A stretch of 29,672 nucleotides of DNA from Actinomycetes bacterium (GCA_023417775.1 JAEZEJ010000123.1:1-29672), one strand, 5' to 3'. Shown: positions 14,921-22,673, numbered from the stretch's first letter. The notes: generated by a model not told the origin, from the letters alone. Numbers and translations: made by a program.

Positions 14921-15651
14921 GAATCGGACGCATCACCCGTGGCCGTCCGACCTACGGGGTCGACGTGGGGATCATGCTGCTGGACGCGGACTTCCCCCGG
15001 CCGGTCGGCGACATCGCCCATGCGCGCACGTTCGACTTTCCCGTGCACTACGAGGTGACCGAGGGCGCCCCGGTGCCCCATGTGGTCGAACGCGCCGCGG
15101 TCGGGCTCCTGGATCACTTCGTGCGGTCCGGGCAGCGGCTCGTGGACCGGGGTGCACGGGTGCTGGCGACATCATGTGGCTTCCTGGCCATCTTCCAGCG
15201 AGAACTGGCCGAAAAGCTGGAGGTGCCGGTCGCGACCTCGAGCCTGTTGCAGGTGCCGATGGTGCTGCGGATGCTCGCGCCAGATCGCAAGCTCTGTCTG
15301 CTGACGGTCAATGCCTCGACCTTGAGCCCGCAGCACCTCGAGGGGGCCGGGATCGGGGCGGGGGACGCTGAGCGGCTGGTGGTCGCCGGCATGGAGGACT
15401 CCGAGCACTTCTACCAGGTCGTTGTGGGACAGGAGGGGCCGCTGGATGTCGCACGAGCCGAGGCTGAGGTCGTCGGTGCCTGTGAGGCGGCGCTGCGCGC
15501 CGATCCCGCGATCGGAGCCTTCGTGCTCGAGTGCACGAACCTGCCGCCCTATGCGGAGGCCATTCGTCAGGCCACCGGACTGCCGGTGTGGGACGCGATC
15601 ACGATGGTGCGATGGCTCCAGGACGGAGCAGAGGGGATCAGTTCGCTATGA
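14917..15651 (+). CDS. Aspartate/glutamate racemase family protein
   Basis: Cytoplasmic enzyme of 244 residues with the two-Cys arrangement of cofactor-independent racemases: Cys87 in LATSCGFLA and Cys206 in LECTNLPPYAEA. Each lies at the end of a strand in one of the two pseudo-symmetric lobes. In this superfamily (Asp, Glu, hydantoin and arylmalonate enzymes) the pair removes and returns the alpha proton. The N-terminal segment GVDVGIMLLDADFPRPVGD and later FDFPVHYEVTEGAP are typical of an uncharacterised branch. It overlaps both neighbours, permease and oxidase, by ATGA. Its likely job is to convert the imported isomer into the one the oxidase accepts; that order is inferred from gene content only. 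Confidence 0.88.
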   Translation: MRIGRITRGRPTYGVDVGIMLLDADFPRPVGDIAHARTFDFPVHYEVTEGAPVPHVVERAAVGLLDHFVRSGQRLVDRGARVLATSCGFLAIFQRELAEKLEVPVATSSLLQVPMVLRMLAPDRKLCLLTVNASTLSPQHLEGAGIGAGDAERLVVAGMEDSEHFYQVVVGQEGPLDVARAEAEVVGACEAALRADPAIGAFVLECTNLPPYAEAIRQATGLPVWDAITMVRWLQDGAEGISSL

Positions 15652-16823
15652 GCGACGAGCAGGTACAGAGCGTACCCGGCGACGGCCGGATCGCGATCAT
15701 CGGCGGCGGGGTGGTCGGACTGTCGCTGGCACACCATCTGGCGCGGCTCGGCTACACCGACGTTGTGGTGATCGAGCGCGGACAGCTCGGCGAGGGAGCC
15801 ACGGCCTATGCGACCGGCGGCATCCGGCAGCAGTTCACCTCCGAGATCAACGCTCGGCTCGTGCACCGGTCGGTCGAGCTGTTCTCGCGGTTCACCGAAG
15901 ACACGGGAGCGCCGTTCCGCTTCCGCCAGCATGGCTACATGTTCCTGCTCAGCCGAGAGCAGGACCTCCAGGCCTTCACCCGTGCGGTGCGGATGCAGAA
16001 CGGCCACGGCATCGAGAGTCGGGTGATCGATCCCTCCGAAGTGGCGTCCATCATGCCGGTGACGCGGACCGATGACCTGCTCGGCGCCACGTACTGCCCA
16101 ACGGACGGTTCGGCTACACCCCAGGAGGCGGTGGCCGGCTATGCGTCTTCGGCTTCTCGTCATGGCGTGCGCATCGAGCGAGGCTGCACGGTCACCGGAA
16201 TCCTGCGCGATGCGCACGGAGCGGTCTCCGGCGTCCAGACCAGCAACGGCCGCGTGGAGGCCTCGGTCGTGGTGATCGCCGCCGGCCCGCAGTCACGGGA
16301 CGTGGCCCGGCTCGCCGACGTGGACCTGCCGGTCGCACCCCATCGGCGGCAGGCCTTTCAGGCGAGGGCCGGTGACTGGGTGACTGCGGATCTTCCGTTG
16401 ACTGTCGACCTGACGAGCGGCGCCTATCTGCACCCCGAGGGCGGTGGCGCGCTGGTGATCGGCGGCAACGATCGCGACGTGCCCGAGGGCACCGACCTGA
16501 CCGTCGACACGACCCTGGTCGAGTCGCTGGTCGAAGCGCTCGTGCATCGCTTCCCCGCGATGGAGGATGTGCAGGTGGGGCGCGGGTGGGCCGGGTTGCG
16601 GGAGATGACACCCGACGACCACGCGATCGTGGGCCCGGTCGACGAGACCGGGTCGCTGTGGGCGATGGCGGGCTTCTCCGGGCACGGCTTCATGCAGGCG
16701 CCCGCGATCGGGGAGGCCGTGGCTCAGCTGCTGACCACCGGTCGCTCCACGATCGACCTGTCGGTGCTGGGCGCGGGCAGGTTCGCCGAGGGACGACTCA
16801 TCGGCGAGTCGGTGGTGTTCTGA
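15648..16823 (+). CDS. FAD-dependent oxidoreductase, D-amino-acid oxidase/sarcosine oxidase-like
   Basis: Flavoenzyme of 391 residues of the DAO fold. The dinucleotide-binding motif IIGGGVVGLSLAHHLA is at residues 17-32, followed by the acidic end of strand 2 (VVIERGQLGEGAT), a second FAD segment SVVVIAAGPQSRDVA and the C-terminal MAGFSGHGFMQAPAIG loop that cradles the flavin. The resemblance is closest to the sarcosine-oxidase beta-subunit/glycine oxidase branch. Such enzymes oxidise a C-N bond of an amino acid or N-methyl amine, giving a 2-oxo acid or a demethylated product and peroxide. The ATG at 15648 overlaps the racemase stop. It ends the locus; a long hairpin follows. Confidence 0.9.
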   Translation: MSDEQVQSVPGDGRIAIIGGGVVGLSLAHHLARLGYTDVVVIERGQLGEGATAYATGGIRQQFTSEINARLVHRSVELFSRFTEDTGAPFRFRQHGYMFLLSREQDLQAFTRAVRMQNGHGIESRVIDPSEVASIMPVTRTDDLLGATYCPTDGSATPQEAVAGYASSASRHGVRIERGCTVTGILRDAHGAVSGVQTSNGRVEASVVVIAAGPQSRDVARLADVDLPVAPHRRQAFQARAGDWVTADLPLTVDLTSGAYLHPEGGGALVIGGNDRDVPEGTDLTVDTTLVESLVEALVHRFPAMEDVQVGRGWAGLREMTPDDHAIVGPVDETGSLWAMAGFSGHGFMQAPAIGEAVAQLLTTGRSTIDLSVLGAGRFAEGRLIGESVVF

Positions 16824-16855
16824 CGGCTGTCATCGGGGGACTCCTCGGCCGACAC

Positions 16856-16908
16856 CCGACGGCCTCCCCCGAGGGTTCGGTGCCGTGGCCTCGAGGGGAG
16901 GCCGTCGG
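16856..16908. terminator. Long bidirectional hairpin between the oxidase and DUF2200 genes
   Basis: CCGACGGCCTCCCC (16856-16869) pairs perfectly with GGGGAGGCCGTCGG (16895-16908). Inside, after a single bulged A, CGAGG (16870-16874) pairs with CCTCG (16889-16893), leaving a 14-base loop. With 19 base pairs in total between convergent genes, it is a strong candidate for termination in both directions, although no T-run is present. Confidence 0.7.
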
Positions 16909-16927
16909 CCACCCCGCGCGTCGAGGC

Positions 16928-17278
16928 TCAGGAACGCAGGATCTTCTCCATCGCCTTGCTCTTGGCGAGCTCGTCGACCAGCTTGTCGAGATAGCGGATC
17001 TGCTGCATGAGAGGGTCCTCGACGTCCTCCACGCGCACCCCGCACACTACCCCGGTGATGAGCGAGACATCGGGGTTCAACCGCGCATCGGCGAAGAACT
17101 CCTCGAAGGTGGTCTCCTCGCCGAGGTGACGACGCAGCGCCTCGTCGTCGAAACCGGTGAGCCATTCGATCACCTCGTCCAGCTCGGCCTGTGTGCGCCC
17201 CTTGCGCTCGACCTTGGCGAGATAGAGGGGGTAGACGGAGGCGAAGCTCATCGTGAAGATCCTGCTCACGATCGTCAC
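16928..17278 (-). CDS. DUF2200 family protein
   Basis: Small soluble protein of 116 residues with clear DUF2200 family segments: SRIFTMSFASVYPLY at the start, KGRTQAELDEVIEWLTGFD, LITGVVCGVRVEDVEDPLMQ and the C-terminal YLDKLVDELAKSKAMEKIL. The function is unknown. An ATG at 17251 would cut off the RIFTM segment usual in the family, so I extend to a GTG; 17278 (MTIVSRIFTM) and 17269 are both possible and neither has an obvious ribosome site. It lies 34 bases after the SCO1664-like gene on the same strand and may be its operon partner. Confidence 0.85.
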   Translation of the reverse strand: MTIVSRIFTMSFASVYPLYLAKVERKGRTQAELDEVIEWLTGFDDEALRRHLGEETTFEEFFADARLNPDVSLITGVVCGVRVEDVEDPLMQQIRYLDKLVDELAKSKAMEKILRS

Positions 17279-17312
17279 GGTACCCGGTGCGGCGCGGTGC
17301 TGGGACGGTCGA

Positions 17313-18080
17313 TCAGAAGGGCGGCCAGGGCACGGCCGGCATGTCGCCCTCCGGGGACGGGAAGCGGCCGGCCGTGCGCAGCCGACCGGCGCGTTCGCGC
17401 AGGCCCTCGACCTCGGCGGCGGCCAGCAGCTCGCCCAGGCGCCCTCCGAGATCACCGTCGAGCGCCGTGATCACCTCGTCCACGCCGCTCAGCTCCTCGT
17501 CGGTCAGCGGTTCGCCGACCCACCCCCAGAGCACGGTGCGCAGTTTCGGATCGGTGTGGAAGGTGAGGCCGTGGTCGACCCCGTAGCGGTGTCCGCCCGC
17601 CATCGCCAGGACATGGCCGCCCTTGCGGTCGGCGTTGTTGACCAGGGCATCGAAGATCGCCATCTGACGGAGCGAGGCCGAGTCCTCGTGGACCACCGAG
17701 ACCGGCCGTTCGTCCGCATCGACGCCGTCGAGGACGTGCCGCCAGCCGTGCTGGGGGACCTCGCCGGCGGGCACGATGGTCACCGGGTCCTGGCCGGGGT
17801 CGGTCTCCTGCCAGGCCTGGATCATGCCCTCGCCGTGCGGTCCGTCGCCGAGCCACGTCGGGGGGACGATGCTCCAGCCGAGCGACTCCGACACGAGATA
17901 GGCCGCGACCTCGCGGTGCGCCAGTACCGCCCCGGGGAAGTCCCACAGCGGGCGTTCCCCGGCGACCGGCTTGTAGACGACCGCCGTGTCGCCGAGGTGA
18001 CCGTAGAAGGTGGCATTCGAGGCCGGCAGGATACGCCCCTCGAGTACCAGCTCGGCATCGGAGAGGGGCGGCATCGTCAT
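17313..18080 (-). CDS. SCO1664 family protein (PI3/PI4-kinase-like fold)
   Basis: A 255-residue protein of the SCO1664 family, a group in Actinomycetota related to phosphatidylinositol-kinase-like phosphotransferases. Family segments are NATFYGHLGDTAVVYKP at the N terminus, AHREVAAYLVSESLGW, the catalytic-looking MAIFDALVNNADRKGGHVL (Asp-Asn-Ala-Asp-Arg) and YGVDHGLTFH (the DHG triad). The ATG at 18080 begins MTMPPLSDAE; an upstream extension of nine residues is not supported. In other actinobacteria this gene sits with DUF3090 and an MSMEG_4193-type phosphomutase near mshC, as I recall. Here both partners lie just upstream, but a G5-domain gene is wedged between. The substrate is unknown. 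Confidence 0.85.
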   Translation of the reverse strand: MTMPPLSDAELVLEGRILPASNATFYGHLGDTAVVYKPVAGERPLWDFPGAVLAHREVAAYLVSESLGWSIVPPTWLGDGPHGEGMIQAWQETDPGQDPVTIVPAGEVPQHGWRHVLDGVDADERPVSVVHEDSASLRQMAIFDALVNNADRKGGHVLAMAGGHRYGVDHGLTFHTDPKLRTVLWGWVGEPLTDEELSGVDEVITALDGDLGGRLGELLAAAEVEGLRERAGRLRTAGRFPSPEGDMPAVPWPPF

Positions 18081-18103
18081 GGCGCCCAGCCTAGGACGTG
18101 CGA

Positions 18104-18739
18104 TCACAGCCAGGCGGCGACGCCTCCGTGGCCCGAGCAGGTCCCACGGCGATTCTGACTGTGGCTATAGGTCCCGTCCTGGCAGCGGGCGGTGGCACCG
18201 GCGGGCGCTTGATCGCTCTCATGGGGTCGACAGACCGAGTTGCCGGCGGAGTTGACGTAGGTCCCGTTGGGGCAGGTAGCCGGCGCCGGGGCCGCGGGCT
18301 CCGGCGGTGGCGGGGGAGCGGGCTGGCGCGTGCCCTGGGCGATGACCTCGTGAACGGGTTCGGCGACCACCCGTTCGGACACCTGCGTGCGCGCCGTCTC
18401 CTCGCCATCGGTGTAGGTGACACGGAACTCACGCTCCAGCGTGCCGGCCGTGCCGGCTGTCCGCACCTGGGTCTGGCCGAGATCGAGATTCGCATCCTCG
18501 ACGGTGCTGCTGTCGAAGCCGATCTCCTCGGTGACGGTCTCGGTCTTGTGCAGGACGACCGGGGTGGACTCGGTGGGCGACGGGCTCGCCGAGGGAGTCG
18601 CCGCTGCCGGGGCGGATTCGGCCGGCCGTGCGGTGATGGCCCCGGCGCCGCCGGCGACGACACCGGTCGCGACGACCAGCCCGGCCACCGACAGTCCGAT
18701 GCGCTGGGCGAAGGTGTGCCCCATGAACCACTGCTTCAC
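18104..18739 (-). CDS. G5 domain/DUF3761 secreted or membrane-anchored protein
   Basis: A 211-residue exported protein. A hydrophobic segment near residues 13-34 follows a short charged start, acting as signal peptide or anchor. A Ser/Thr/Pro/Ala linker (38-60) leads to a G5-like domain (about 61-125; VVLHKTETVTEEIGFDSSTV, EREFRVTYTDGEE). A Pro-rich spacer then leads to a C-terminal DUF3761-like region (about 150-205) with four Cys in CPNGTYVN, SVCRPH, RCQDGTYS and GTCSGHGG. G5 domains occur in cell-wall enzymes and biofilm proteins; DUF3761 has no known role. The GTG at 18739 has GAGGAG five bases upstream. The gene separates DUF3090 from SCO1664. Confidence 0.8.
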   Translation of the reverse strand: MKQWFMGHTFAQRIGLSVAGLVVATGVVAGGAGAITARPAESAPAAATPSASPSPTESTPVVLHKTETVTEEIGFDSSTVEDANLDLGQTQVRTAGTAGTLEREFRVTYTDGEETARTQVSERVVAEPVHEVIAQGTRQPAPPPPPEPAAPAPATCPNGTYVNSAGNSVCRPHESDQAPAGATARCQDGTYSHSQNRRGTCSGHGGVAAWL

Positions 18740-18821
18740 GATGTCTCCTCGATCGATCCCGGATGATCGTCTCGTGGTGTAACTCGCAGTGACAATGACG
18801 CTTTCGAGCGGACTCGATGGT

Positions 18822-18838
18822 CCGAATGGGCCATTCGG
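18822..18838 (-). terminator. Short hairpin between DUF3090 and G5 genes
   Basis: CCGAATG (18822-18828) and CATTCGG (18832-18838) form a 7-bp stem with a 3-base loop just after the DUF3090 stop (minus strand). It may end that transcript, so that the G5 gene would need its own promoter in the 82 bases before its start. Confidence 0.35.
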
Positions 18839-18861
18839 CCGCGATGAGGCTCAGCGGTGGA

Positions 18862-19422
18862 CTACTCGAACTCTCCGACCTGGCCGCAGATGTGACCTTC
18901 CGGGTCCATCGGCGCCAGGCACAGGGGGCAGAACGGCCGCCCGGAGAGGACCACCTCGCGGGTCCGCTTGCTGAACGAGCGGGCCGCACCCACGGGGATC
19001 CGTATCTGGAGCATCTCGGGGGACTCGGTCGGGTCGGGGGCCGGCATCGCCGCCGGATCTCCTTCGAACTCGACGAGCGGATGGGCCTCGATCACCACCT
19101 GGGCGGTGCTCGGATCCCAGCCGAGGGTCATCAGCCCGACGCGGAACTGCTCCTCGACGGGGTGATCGAGCGGACCGTGGTCGTCGAGTCCATCGGGTGC
19201 CGTGGCCGGGATGCTCGCCGGATTGCCGTCCATGGACATGAGCTCATCGAGCAGTTCGTCGAGCCGATCGGCGAGGACCGCGGACTGCTCCTTCTCCAGC
19301 GCGACGCTCATCAGCCGCTCACCGTCGCGCGCCTGGAGGTAGAACGTGCGCTGTCCGGGCGGACCGACCGTCCCCACCACGAGCCGGTCCGGCCAGTCGA
19401 AGTCGTGCACCACCGTCGCCAT
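18862..19422 (-). CDS. DUF3090 family protein
   Basis: Soluble 186-residue protein of a conserved actinobacterial family. It starts MATVVHDFDWPDRLVVGTVG and has QRTFYLQARDG, SVALEKEQSAVLADRLDELL and a C-terminal zinc-ribbon-like end (FCPLCLAPMDPEGHIC) in which two CxxC cysteines, a His and a last Cys could hold a metal. The function is unknown. It is 33 bases downstream of the phosphomutase gene on the same strand; this pairing is conserved in actinobacteria and suggests a joint process, possibly linked to mycothiol biology through the usual neighbour mshC, which is not in this window. Confidence 0.9.
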   Translation of the reverse strand: MATVVHDFDWPDRLVVGTVGPPGQRTFYLQARDGERLMSVALEKEQSAVLADRLDELLDELMSMDGNPASIPATAPDGLDDHGPLDHPVEEQFRVGLMTLGWDPSTAQVVIEAHPLVEFEGDPAAMPAPDPTESPEMLQIRIPVGAARSFSKRTREVVLSGRPFCPLCLAPMDPEGHICGQVGEFE

Positions 19423-19455
19423 GGCTCCAGCCTAGCGATTCGGCATGCGTGGAGG

Positions 19456-20148
19456 TCAGTTCCGGCCCGGGCCGGAACCTCCGCCCACAGCGGCATCCGA
19501 GCCCGGGGCCGTGCTCCGGAGCCATCCGAGGTCGCCCGCTGAGGAGTTGCTGCAGACGACATCGGGACGATGCGGGCCGTAGCGGATGATGGAGACGGAC
19601 GCGGGGTCGACGTGCAGGCGCTGGAACAGGTCCAGGTGCATGCCGAGCGCATCGGCCAGGACCGACTTGATGATGTCGCCGTGCGACACCGCGGCCCAGA
19701 CCGCGCCGGGGCCGTGCTCGGACTCGATCTCGGCATCGAGGCGTCGCACCCCGGCGACGGCGCGAGCCTGCATGGCGGCGAGGGACTCGCCATCGGGGAA
19801 GGCGGCCGCCGAGGGTTGCGACTGAACCGTCGACCACAGGGGCTCGTCCGCCAGCTCTTTCAGCTCGCGTCCCTGCCAGCTGCCGTAGTCGCATTCGGTG
19901 ATCGCCTCCTCGATCACGAGCTCCGGCGATGGGCTCTGCGGGTCGAGGATCGCCTGCGCGGTCTCGCGGCAACGCTCCAATGGGCTCGAGACGACCCGGA
20001 CGAGGGGCACGTCGGCCACCCGTGCGCCCGTCCGCTCGGCCTGTCCGCGGCCGAGCTCGTCGAGGTACACGCCGGGGGAGCGGCCGGCCAGGATCCCGGC
20101 GGAATTCGCGGTTGTGCGCCCGTGTCGGACGAGCAGGACGGTGGCCAT
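19456..20148 (-). CDS. MSMEG_4193-type histidine phosphatase/phosphomutase
   Basis: Histidine phosphatase superfamily enzyme of 230 residues. The catalytic RHG motif is in LLVRHGRTTAN (residues 7-10) and the second catalytic His is in AVSHGDIIKS. Supporting residues lie in SSPLERCRETA (Arg) and ITECDYGSWQGREL (acidic proton donor). The chemistry is transfer or hydrolysis of a phosphate through phospho-His, but the substrate of this branch (MSMEG_4193/Rv2135c) is not firmly known. The start is an ATG at 20148; the divergent gntR begins 48 bases away. It is the promoter-proximal gene of the minus-strand run that continues through DUF3090. Confidence 0.88.
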   Translation of the reverse strand: MATVLLVRHGRTTANSAGILAGRSPGVYLDELGRGQAERTGARVADVPLVRVVSSPLERCRETAQAILDPQSPSPELVIEEAITECDYGSWQGRELKELADEPLWSTVQSQPSAAAFPDGESLAAMQARAVAGVRRLDAEIESEHGPGAVWAAVSHGDIIKSVLADALGMHLDLFQRLHVDPASVSIIRYGPHRPDVVCSNSSAGDLGWLRSTAPGSDAAVGGGSGPGRN

Positions 20149-20192
20149 GGGCCGAGCCTACTCAACGGGGGTGGTGGCACGGCCGCGAGCTG

Positions 20193-20213
20193 ATAGATGC
20201 AAGATGTATCTAT
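20193..20213. promoter_or_regulatory. Palindromic operator overlapping the gntR start codons
   Basis: ATAGATGCA (20193-20201), AGA, TGTATCTAT (20205-20213): nine-base arms with one mismatch. It spans both candidate ATG codons of the gntR gene (20197 and 20212) and faces the divergent phosphomutase gene. The size and symmetry fit an FCD-type GntR site, so autoregulation is likely. Confidence 0.5.
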
Positions 20214-20853
20214 GCAGGTCGAATCGACGCCGGCGACGGAGCGCGCCTATGTCTTCGTCAAGGATCGTCTTCTCAGCGGAAAGCTCCCGGGAGGGAGCAT
20301 GACCAGCGAGGGAGAGATCTGCGCGCAGCTCGACATCAGCCGGACTCCCGTACGTGAGGCCTTCTTGAGGCTGGAGGTCGAGGGACTGCTGAGGCTCTAT
20401 CCCAAGCGTGGAGCGCTGGTCGTGCCGATCAGCTCCACCGAGATCGACGACGTGCTCGAGGCGCGCCGACTGGTCGAGGCCCATGCAGGGCGGACGGTGA
20501 TGGGACTTCCTGATGCCGCTCACCGCCGGCTCGTCGATCTGCTGCGCGAACTGGTCGCGCAGCAGAAGGCCGCCGTCCGCGAGGGCGACCTGGGTGAGTA
20601 CGCGCGACTCGACGCGCGCTTCCATCAGGAGATCGTCGCGGCGGCCGGCAATGAGGTGCTGCGCCGTTTCTCGGTGGGCCTGCGCGAACGCCAGCAACGG
20701 ATGATCGCGCACAGCGTCCGCTGGGACGCCGGTCGCGTCGACCTCTTCGTGGGCGGACACGAGGCCCTGCTCGATGCGATCGAGGGACGCGATGCCGAGG
20801 ACTTCGATCGGCTCCTCGGCGAGCACCTGGACGATGCGAGGGAGGGGCTGTGA
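20197..20853 (+). CDS. GntR family transcriptional regulator, FCD subfamily (second)
   Basis: Regulator of 218 residues. The winged helix occupies about 12-80 (ERAYVFVKDRLLSGKLPGG, QLDISRTPVREAFLRLEVEG). The FCD domain (about 90-215) shows metal-binding residues in LDARFHQEIVAAAGN, GGHEALLDAIEGRD and LGEHLDDA. Two in-frame ATGs are possible, 20197 and 20212; neither has a ribosome site and both lie in a palindrome, so the message may be leaderless or nearly so, a common arrangement in actinobacteria. The TGA overlaps the GTG of the MFS gene, making a two-gene operon in which this protein most likely controls the transporter. Confidence 0.9.
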   Translation: MQDVSMQVESTPATERAYVFVKDRLLSGKLPGGSMTSEGEICAQLDISRTPVREAFLRLEVEGLLRLYPKRGALVVPISSTEIDDVLEARRLVEAHAGRTVMGLPDAAHRRLVDLLRELVAQQKAAVREGDLGEYARLDARFHQEIVAAAGNEVLRRFSVGLRERQQRMIAHSVRWDAGRVDLFVGGHEALLDAIEGRDAEDFDRLLGEHLDDAREGL

Positions 20854-22115
20854 GCACGACCGCCGGTGCCCGCTCATGGTGGCCGGTGGCGGCCGTCATG
20901 CTCGTGGTCGCCTGGGGTGGCAATGAGTTCACGCCGCTGCTCGTCATGTACCGCGAGGTCAGCGACTTCTCCACCGTCACCGTCGATGCGCTGCTCGCGG
21001 CCTATGTCCTCGGCATCGTCCCGGCGCTGCTGCTGGGCGGTCCGCTCTCGGATCGCTACGGGCGCCGGCCGGTGCTCCTGCCGGCCGCCCCGATCGCCGT
21101 GGTCGGTTCGCTGGTGCTCGCCGTGGGAGAGAGCTCGCCGGTCGTCCTCGGCATCGGCCGGGTGCTCTGCGGCGTGGCGCTCGGTCTGGTCATGGCCATC
21201 GGCTCCACCTGGGTCAAGGAGCTCACCGATCTCGCGGCGCGCGCGGGAGCGGACCTCGATGCGTCCGCGGGGGCCCGCCGAGCAGGTCTCGCCCTGACCT
21301 TCGGGTTCCTGCTCGGGGCCGGCGTCGCTGCCGGCCTCGCGCAGTGGGCACCGTGGCCCACCCATCTCGCCTATGTGCTGCACGCCGTGCTCGCGCTCCT
21401 GGGAGGGTTGTGGCTGCTCGGCGTTCCAGAGACTCGTCCGCGCGAGGCGACGTCCCCCCGACGGCTCGTCGACGACCTGAAGGTCCCGGCAGCCGGGCAT
21501 CGTCGTTTCTGGCGTGTCGTCGTACCGGTCGCGCCCTGGGTGTTCGGGTGTGCGGCCTCGGCCTATGCGATCCTGCCGGCGCTGATGATGGACCAGGTCG
21601 CGGGGAGGGCGGTCGCCTTCGCCGGAGCGCTCACCGTGCTGGGGCTCGGATGCGGTGTCGGCATCCAGGTGCTGGGGCGGATCATCGACACCCGTGACAG
21701 CGCCCGGGCATCGGTGATCGCGATGTCGATCGTGGTGGTCGGCATGGGGCTCGGCGCCGTCGCCGCGGCACGGCTGGATCTGACGGTCACGATCATCGCC
21801 GCCGCCGTCCTCGGTGCGGGGTACGGGCTGGCGCTGGTCGCGAGTCTCAGCGAGGTGCAGCGGATCGCGCGCCCCGATGATCTCGCTGGTCTCACCGCCG
21901 TGTACTACTCGCTGACCTATCTGGGCTTCTTCGCGCCGGTCGTGCTCGCCGCCCTCTCCGTGCAGTGGAGCTACCCCCAGATGTTCGGGGCCGGGGCCGT
22001 CGTCGCGGCGGTCTGCCTGGTCATCGTGGCATTCGCCTGGCGCGCTCATCTGCCCGAGGCGCGATACGACCGGGCCACCGCCCGATCCGGGCAGGGACCT
22101 GGTGCGTCGAGCTGA
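20850..22115 (+). CDS. MFS transporter
   Basis: Membrane transporter of 421 residues with about twelve hydrophobic segments. The conserved loop 2-3 motif is visible as GGPLSDRYGRRPVLL (residues 62-76), and the loop 4-5 RVLCGVALGLVMAIGSTWVKEL segment is typical of drug/solute antiporters. The second half begins after a cytoplasmic loop near residue 190-205 (ETRPREATSPRRL). The GTG at 20850 overlaps the gntR stop. A repressor coupled to an efflux-type carrier suggests export of a compound sensed by the regulator; uptake is also possible. A 7-bp hairpin covers the end of the gene. Confidence 0.9.
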   Translation: MSTTAGARSWWPVAAVMLVVAWGGNEFTPLLVMYREVSDFSTVTVDALLAAYVLGIVPALLLGGPLSDRYGRRPVLLPAAPIAVVGSLVLAVGESSPVVLGIGRVLCGVALGLVMAIGSTWVKELTDLAARAGADLDASAGARRAGLALTFGFLLGAGVAAGLAQWAPWPTHLAYVLHAVLALLGGLWLLGVPETRPREATSPRRLVDDLKVPAAGHRRFWRVVVPVAPWVFGCAASAYAILPALMMDQVAGRAVAFAGALTVLGLGCGVGIQVLGRIIDTRDSARASVIAMSIVVVGMGLGAVAAARLDLTVTIIAAAVLGAGYGLALVASLSEVQRIARPDDLAGLTAVYYSLTYLGFFAPVVLAALSVQWSYPQMFGAGAVVAAVCLVIVAFAWRAHLPEARYDRATARSGQGPGASS

Positions 22116-22131
22116 GCGGCCCGAGCTCAGC
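22111..22131. terminator. Hairpin shared by the convergent MFS and stress-protein genes
   Basis: GCTGAGC (22111-22117) and GCTCAGC (22125-22131) form a 7-bp stem with a 7-base loop. It overlaps the stop codons of both convergent genes and could end both transcripts. Confidence 0.5.
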
Positions 22132-22564
22132 GTCGCTGGTGCGTGTGAGCCACGTAGACATCACACGGCGCGTGGGCGGCGACGTCCCGCGCGACGCTGC
22201 CGAGTACACGGGCGATGCCCTGCACCCGCTTATTGCCCACCACGATGATGTCGGCGCCGAGCCGTTCCGCGGCCTGGACGAGCGCCTCGCCGGGCTGTCC
22301 CTCCAAGGGAGACGAGGTCAACTCGATATCCGGGAAATCGCGACGAAGACGGGCCACGACTGAGGAGGCGACGTTCTGCGCGTCCTTCTCGGAGGTGAAG
22401 CGGATCTCCTCGCTGCCGCTGCGGAAGGTCTCGGACTCGAACTTGCCGTAGGCGGACAGGACGTGCAACGCGCCGCCGAACGCCTGGGCCAGCTCGGCCG
22501 CCTTGCGGGCGGCGGCCGTCGCGGTCTCGCTGTCGTCCACGCCTACCACGATCGTCTTGGTCAC
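22127..22564 (-). CDS. Universal stress protein (UspA family)
   Basis: Cytoplasmic 145-residue single-domain Usp. It begins with the usual strand and Asp (KTIVVGVDDSETA), and the C-terminal nucleotide-binding motif reads VVGNKRVQGIARVLGSVARDVAAHAPCDVYV, a form of G-x2-G-x9-G-S that suggests ATP binding. The GTG start at 22564 has GGAGAG six bases upstream. It stands alone between convergent and same-strand neighbours. Such proteins dimerise and help survival under starvation or oxygen limitation; there is no evidence for a specific partner here. Confidence 0.93.
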   Translation of the reverse strand: MTKTIVVGVDDSETATAAARKAAELAQAFGGALHVLSAYGKFESETFRSGSEEIRFTSEKDAQNVASSVVARLRRDFPDIELTSSPLEGQPGEALVQAAERLGADIIVVGNKRVQGIARVLGSVARDVAAHAPCDVYVAHTHQRR

Positions 22565-22673
22565 TGGAGCTCTCCTTGGCCGATGCTGAGGGGGTGATCG
22601 CCTCTGAGCCTACACCGGAAAAAGGGGATCATCCCGTTCCTCATCGTGACCGCTGACTCACGCCCATGGGGGA

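Noticed and set aside
8626..16823. Straight assignment as a taurine/sulfonate degradation (Xsc) pathway
   Set aside because: TauE-like exporter, TauABC-like importer and a TPP enzyme tempt this reading, but the TPP enzyme N terminus does not match Xsc as I know it, and there is no taurine aminotransferase, dehydrogenase, TauD or phosphotransacetylase gene.
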